Below are positions 4,377 through 5,543 of a stretch of 5,543 nucleotides of DNA, piece by piece (position 1 is the first letter of the stretch; each line of letters starts with the position of its first letter). Below the pieces are notes generated by a model. It ran no database searches. It had not been told where the DNA came from and saw only the letters and a program-made list of their open reading frames with translations. This DNA comes from Candidatus Uhrbacteria bacterium. Lineage in GTDB: Bacteria > Patescibacteriota > Patescibacteriia > CAIXNZ01. The DNA lies in assembly GCA_011046145.1 (NCBI GenBank), contig DSBA01000082.1, positions 1-5,543 of the forward strand, written 5' to 3'. Position numbers and translations under genes: made by a program.

Positions 4377-5483
4377 ATGAAAGTTGCGCTATTGCATGAT
4401 TATTTAAACCAAGCCGGGGGGGCTGAAAGAGTTTTGCTAGCTTTGGCAGAACTTTTTCCTGACGCGCCAATTCATACTTTGATCCATGATAAAAAAAGGC
4501 TGCTTGGCTTTGAAAATAAAAACATCAAGACTTCTTTTCTGCAAAAAATGCCTTTTTCCAGCTCTCATATACGCTGGTACCTGCCTCTAATGCCTTCTGC
4601 CATAGAACAATTAGACTTAAGCGGTCATGATATTGTTATTTCCTCAACATCAGCTTTGATAAAAGGCGTTATTACCCATCCTCAAACCCTGCATATTTGC
4701 TATTGCCATACGCCGACTCGCTATCTTTGGAGCGAAGCCCACCAATATCATAAAGAAATCAAAGAAGGCAAAATTGTCAAAAATTTTTTGCCTTACATTT
4801 TAAATAACCTGCGACTTTGGGATCAAGTGGCAGCCCAAAGGGTCAATTATTTTATTGCCAATTCTAATTTCATAGCCCAAAGAATTAAAAATTATTACAA
4901 CAGGGAAAGCGCAGTCATTTATCCGCCTGTTGATACGGAAAACTTTTATACTTCAAATGAACTTGGAGATTATTATTTAATAATTTCCAGGCTCAAGCCT
5001 TATAAAAAAGTGAATTTGGCAATCCAAGCTTTTAACAAGCTCAATATCCCCTTGAAAATAATCGGCATTGGAGAGGAAGAAAAAAAATTAAAAAAAATGG
5101 CCAAACCTAATATTGAATTTTTGGGCGCTGTTTCAGAAGAAGAAAAAAGAAGCTATTTGTCTCGATGTTTGGCTTTAATTCATCCGCAAACAGAAGATTT
5201 CGGAATTACTGCTGTTGAAGCCATGGCCTCGGGCAGGCCAGTCATTGCTTATGCCGAAGGCGGCTCTTTGGAAACAGTCGTCAATGGAGAGAGCGGAATT
5301 TTTTTTAATGAACAAAGCTGGGAAGCTTTAATTGACACGGTTATTAAATTTAAACCGCAAGAATTTGATCCTCATGCCATAAAAAATCATGCGGAAAAAT
5401 TCAATTCCAAAAATTTTTACCAGCAAATTAAAAATTTTGTGGACAAATCTTACCAAAAGTTCAAAAACAATAATAATACATAG
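4377..5483 (+). CDS. GT4-family glycosyltransferase (WbaZ-like, possible mannosyltransferase)
   Basis: This 368-residue GT-B-fold retaining glycosyltransferase should move a sugar from a nucleotide donor onto a lipid-linked acceptor at the cytoplasmic face of the membrane. The N-terminal domain opens with MKVALLHDYL (1-10) and GGAERVL (14-20), the acceptor-side signature of GT4 enzymes. CYCHTPTRYLW (108-118) is typical of the WbaZ-like group. The C-terminal domain carries LIISRLKPYKK (201-211), HPQTEDFG (269-276) and the EX7E motif with E273 and E281, followed by GRPVIAY (286-292) for donor binding. The length is full. The start at 4377 places the first beta strand at once, as in the family; no Shine-Dalgarno sequence is present. 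The tail ends in a short Asn run. It is probably the second gene of a surface-glycan cluster continuing to the right. Mannose specificity is a guess from family resemblance. Confidence 0.93.
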   Translation: MKVALLHDYLNQAGGAERVLLALAELFPDAPIHTLIHDKKRLLGFENKNIKTSFLQKMPFSSSHIRWYLPLMPSAIEQLDLSGHDIVISSTSALIKGVITHPQTLHICYCHTPTRYLWSEAHQYHKEIKEGKIVKNFLPYILNNLRLWDQVAAQRVNYFIANSNFIAQRIKNYYNRESAVIYPPVDTENFYTSNELGDYYLIISRLKPYKKVNLAIQAFNKLNIPLKIIGIGEEEKKLKKMAKPNIEFLGAVSEEEKRSYLSRCLALIHPQTEDFGITAVEAMASGRPVIAYAEGGSLETVVNGESGIFFNEQSWEALIDTVIKFKPQEFDPHAIKNHAEKFNSKNFYQQIKNFVDKSYQKFKNNNNT

Positions 5484-5543
5484 CAATATAGTCGTAATAA
5501 ATTGTAAAAAATTTGCTGTCAATTAAGTCCCCATGTATTACTA
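5484..5543. other. Non-coding right edge, possible minus-strand promoter
   Basis: No gene starts here within the window, and no terminator hairpin follows the glycosyltransferase stop. On the minus strand, TTGACA (5522-5517), a 17-base spacer and TATTAC (5499-5494) resemble a promoter that would run antisense into the glycosyltransferase gene. This may be chance in AT-rich sequence. Confidence 0.3.

Noticed and set aside
4369..4380. Three-codon frame ATG AAA TTA TGA overlapping the glycosyltransferase start
   Set aside because: It looks like a translationally coupled mini-leader, but it is most likely chance in AT-rich sequence and has no ribosome binding site.
1110..5483. UGA recoded as glycine (Gracilibacteria/Absconditabacteria code)
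   Set aside because: All genes are full length with no in-frame TGA under the standard code, which would be unlikely if TGA were a common Gly codon.
5328..5522. Minus-strand 64-codon hydrophobic open frame
   Set aside because: It starts at TTG inside a candidate -35 box, is antisense to the glycosyltransferase end, and its hydrophobic character comes from reading AT-rich Lys/Asn codons backwards.

Overview
The window looks like a piece of a compact, AT-rich bacterial genome, most likely from the Candidate Phyla Radiation (Patescibacteria, Parcubacteria-like). Four things point there: a small protein on the left whose N-terminus resembles a large hypothetical family I associate with CPR genomes; degenerate short-period repeats in nearly every non-coding stretch; an RNase P RNA carrying an AT-rich insertion; and plus-strand genes without Shine-Dalgarno sequences. 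UGA is neither an in-frame codon nor a stop in the four genes (stops are TAG, TAA, TAG, TAG), so recoding of UGA to glycine is unlikely. The lineage is inferred, not proven.

Layout. Positions 1-116 hold a GC-rich, strongly self-complementary element of unknown function. Positions 112-197 hold a rho-independent terminator and short tandem repeats, both downstream of a minus-strand gene at 198-755. That gene encodes a 185-residue protein whose C-terminus looks like the variable region of a diversity-generating retroelement (DGR) target. An AT-rich spacer (756-1109) separates this gene from divergent trpS and carries promoters facing both ways. trpS (1110-2093) is a complete tryptophanyl-tRNA synthetase. 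Four bases after its stop starts a consensus-like promoter for rnpB, the RNase P RNA (about 2159-2732). Then come a polyprenyl-phosphate sugar-1-phosphate transferase (2784-4202), a terminator, a new promoter, an inverted-repeat-rich leader, and a GT4 glycosyltransferase (4377-5483).

How the parts work together. trpS and rnpB are core translation and tRNA-maturation genes. The two genes on the right look like the start of a surface-glycan cluster: the first would load a sugar phosphate onto undecaprenyl phosphate in the membrane, and the second would extend that lipid-linked sugar from the cytoplasm. The left gene is a likely accessory locus with different base composition and a strong ribosome binding site. 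If it is a DGR target, its template repeat and reverse transcriptase should lie to the left of position 1.

The most interesting observations are the DGR-like C-terminus, the roughly 130-nt insertion in RNase P RNA where helix P6 would sit, and the absence of the GGU motif that normally pairs with the tRNA CCA end in that same RNA.
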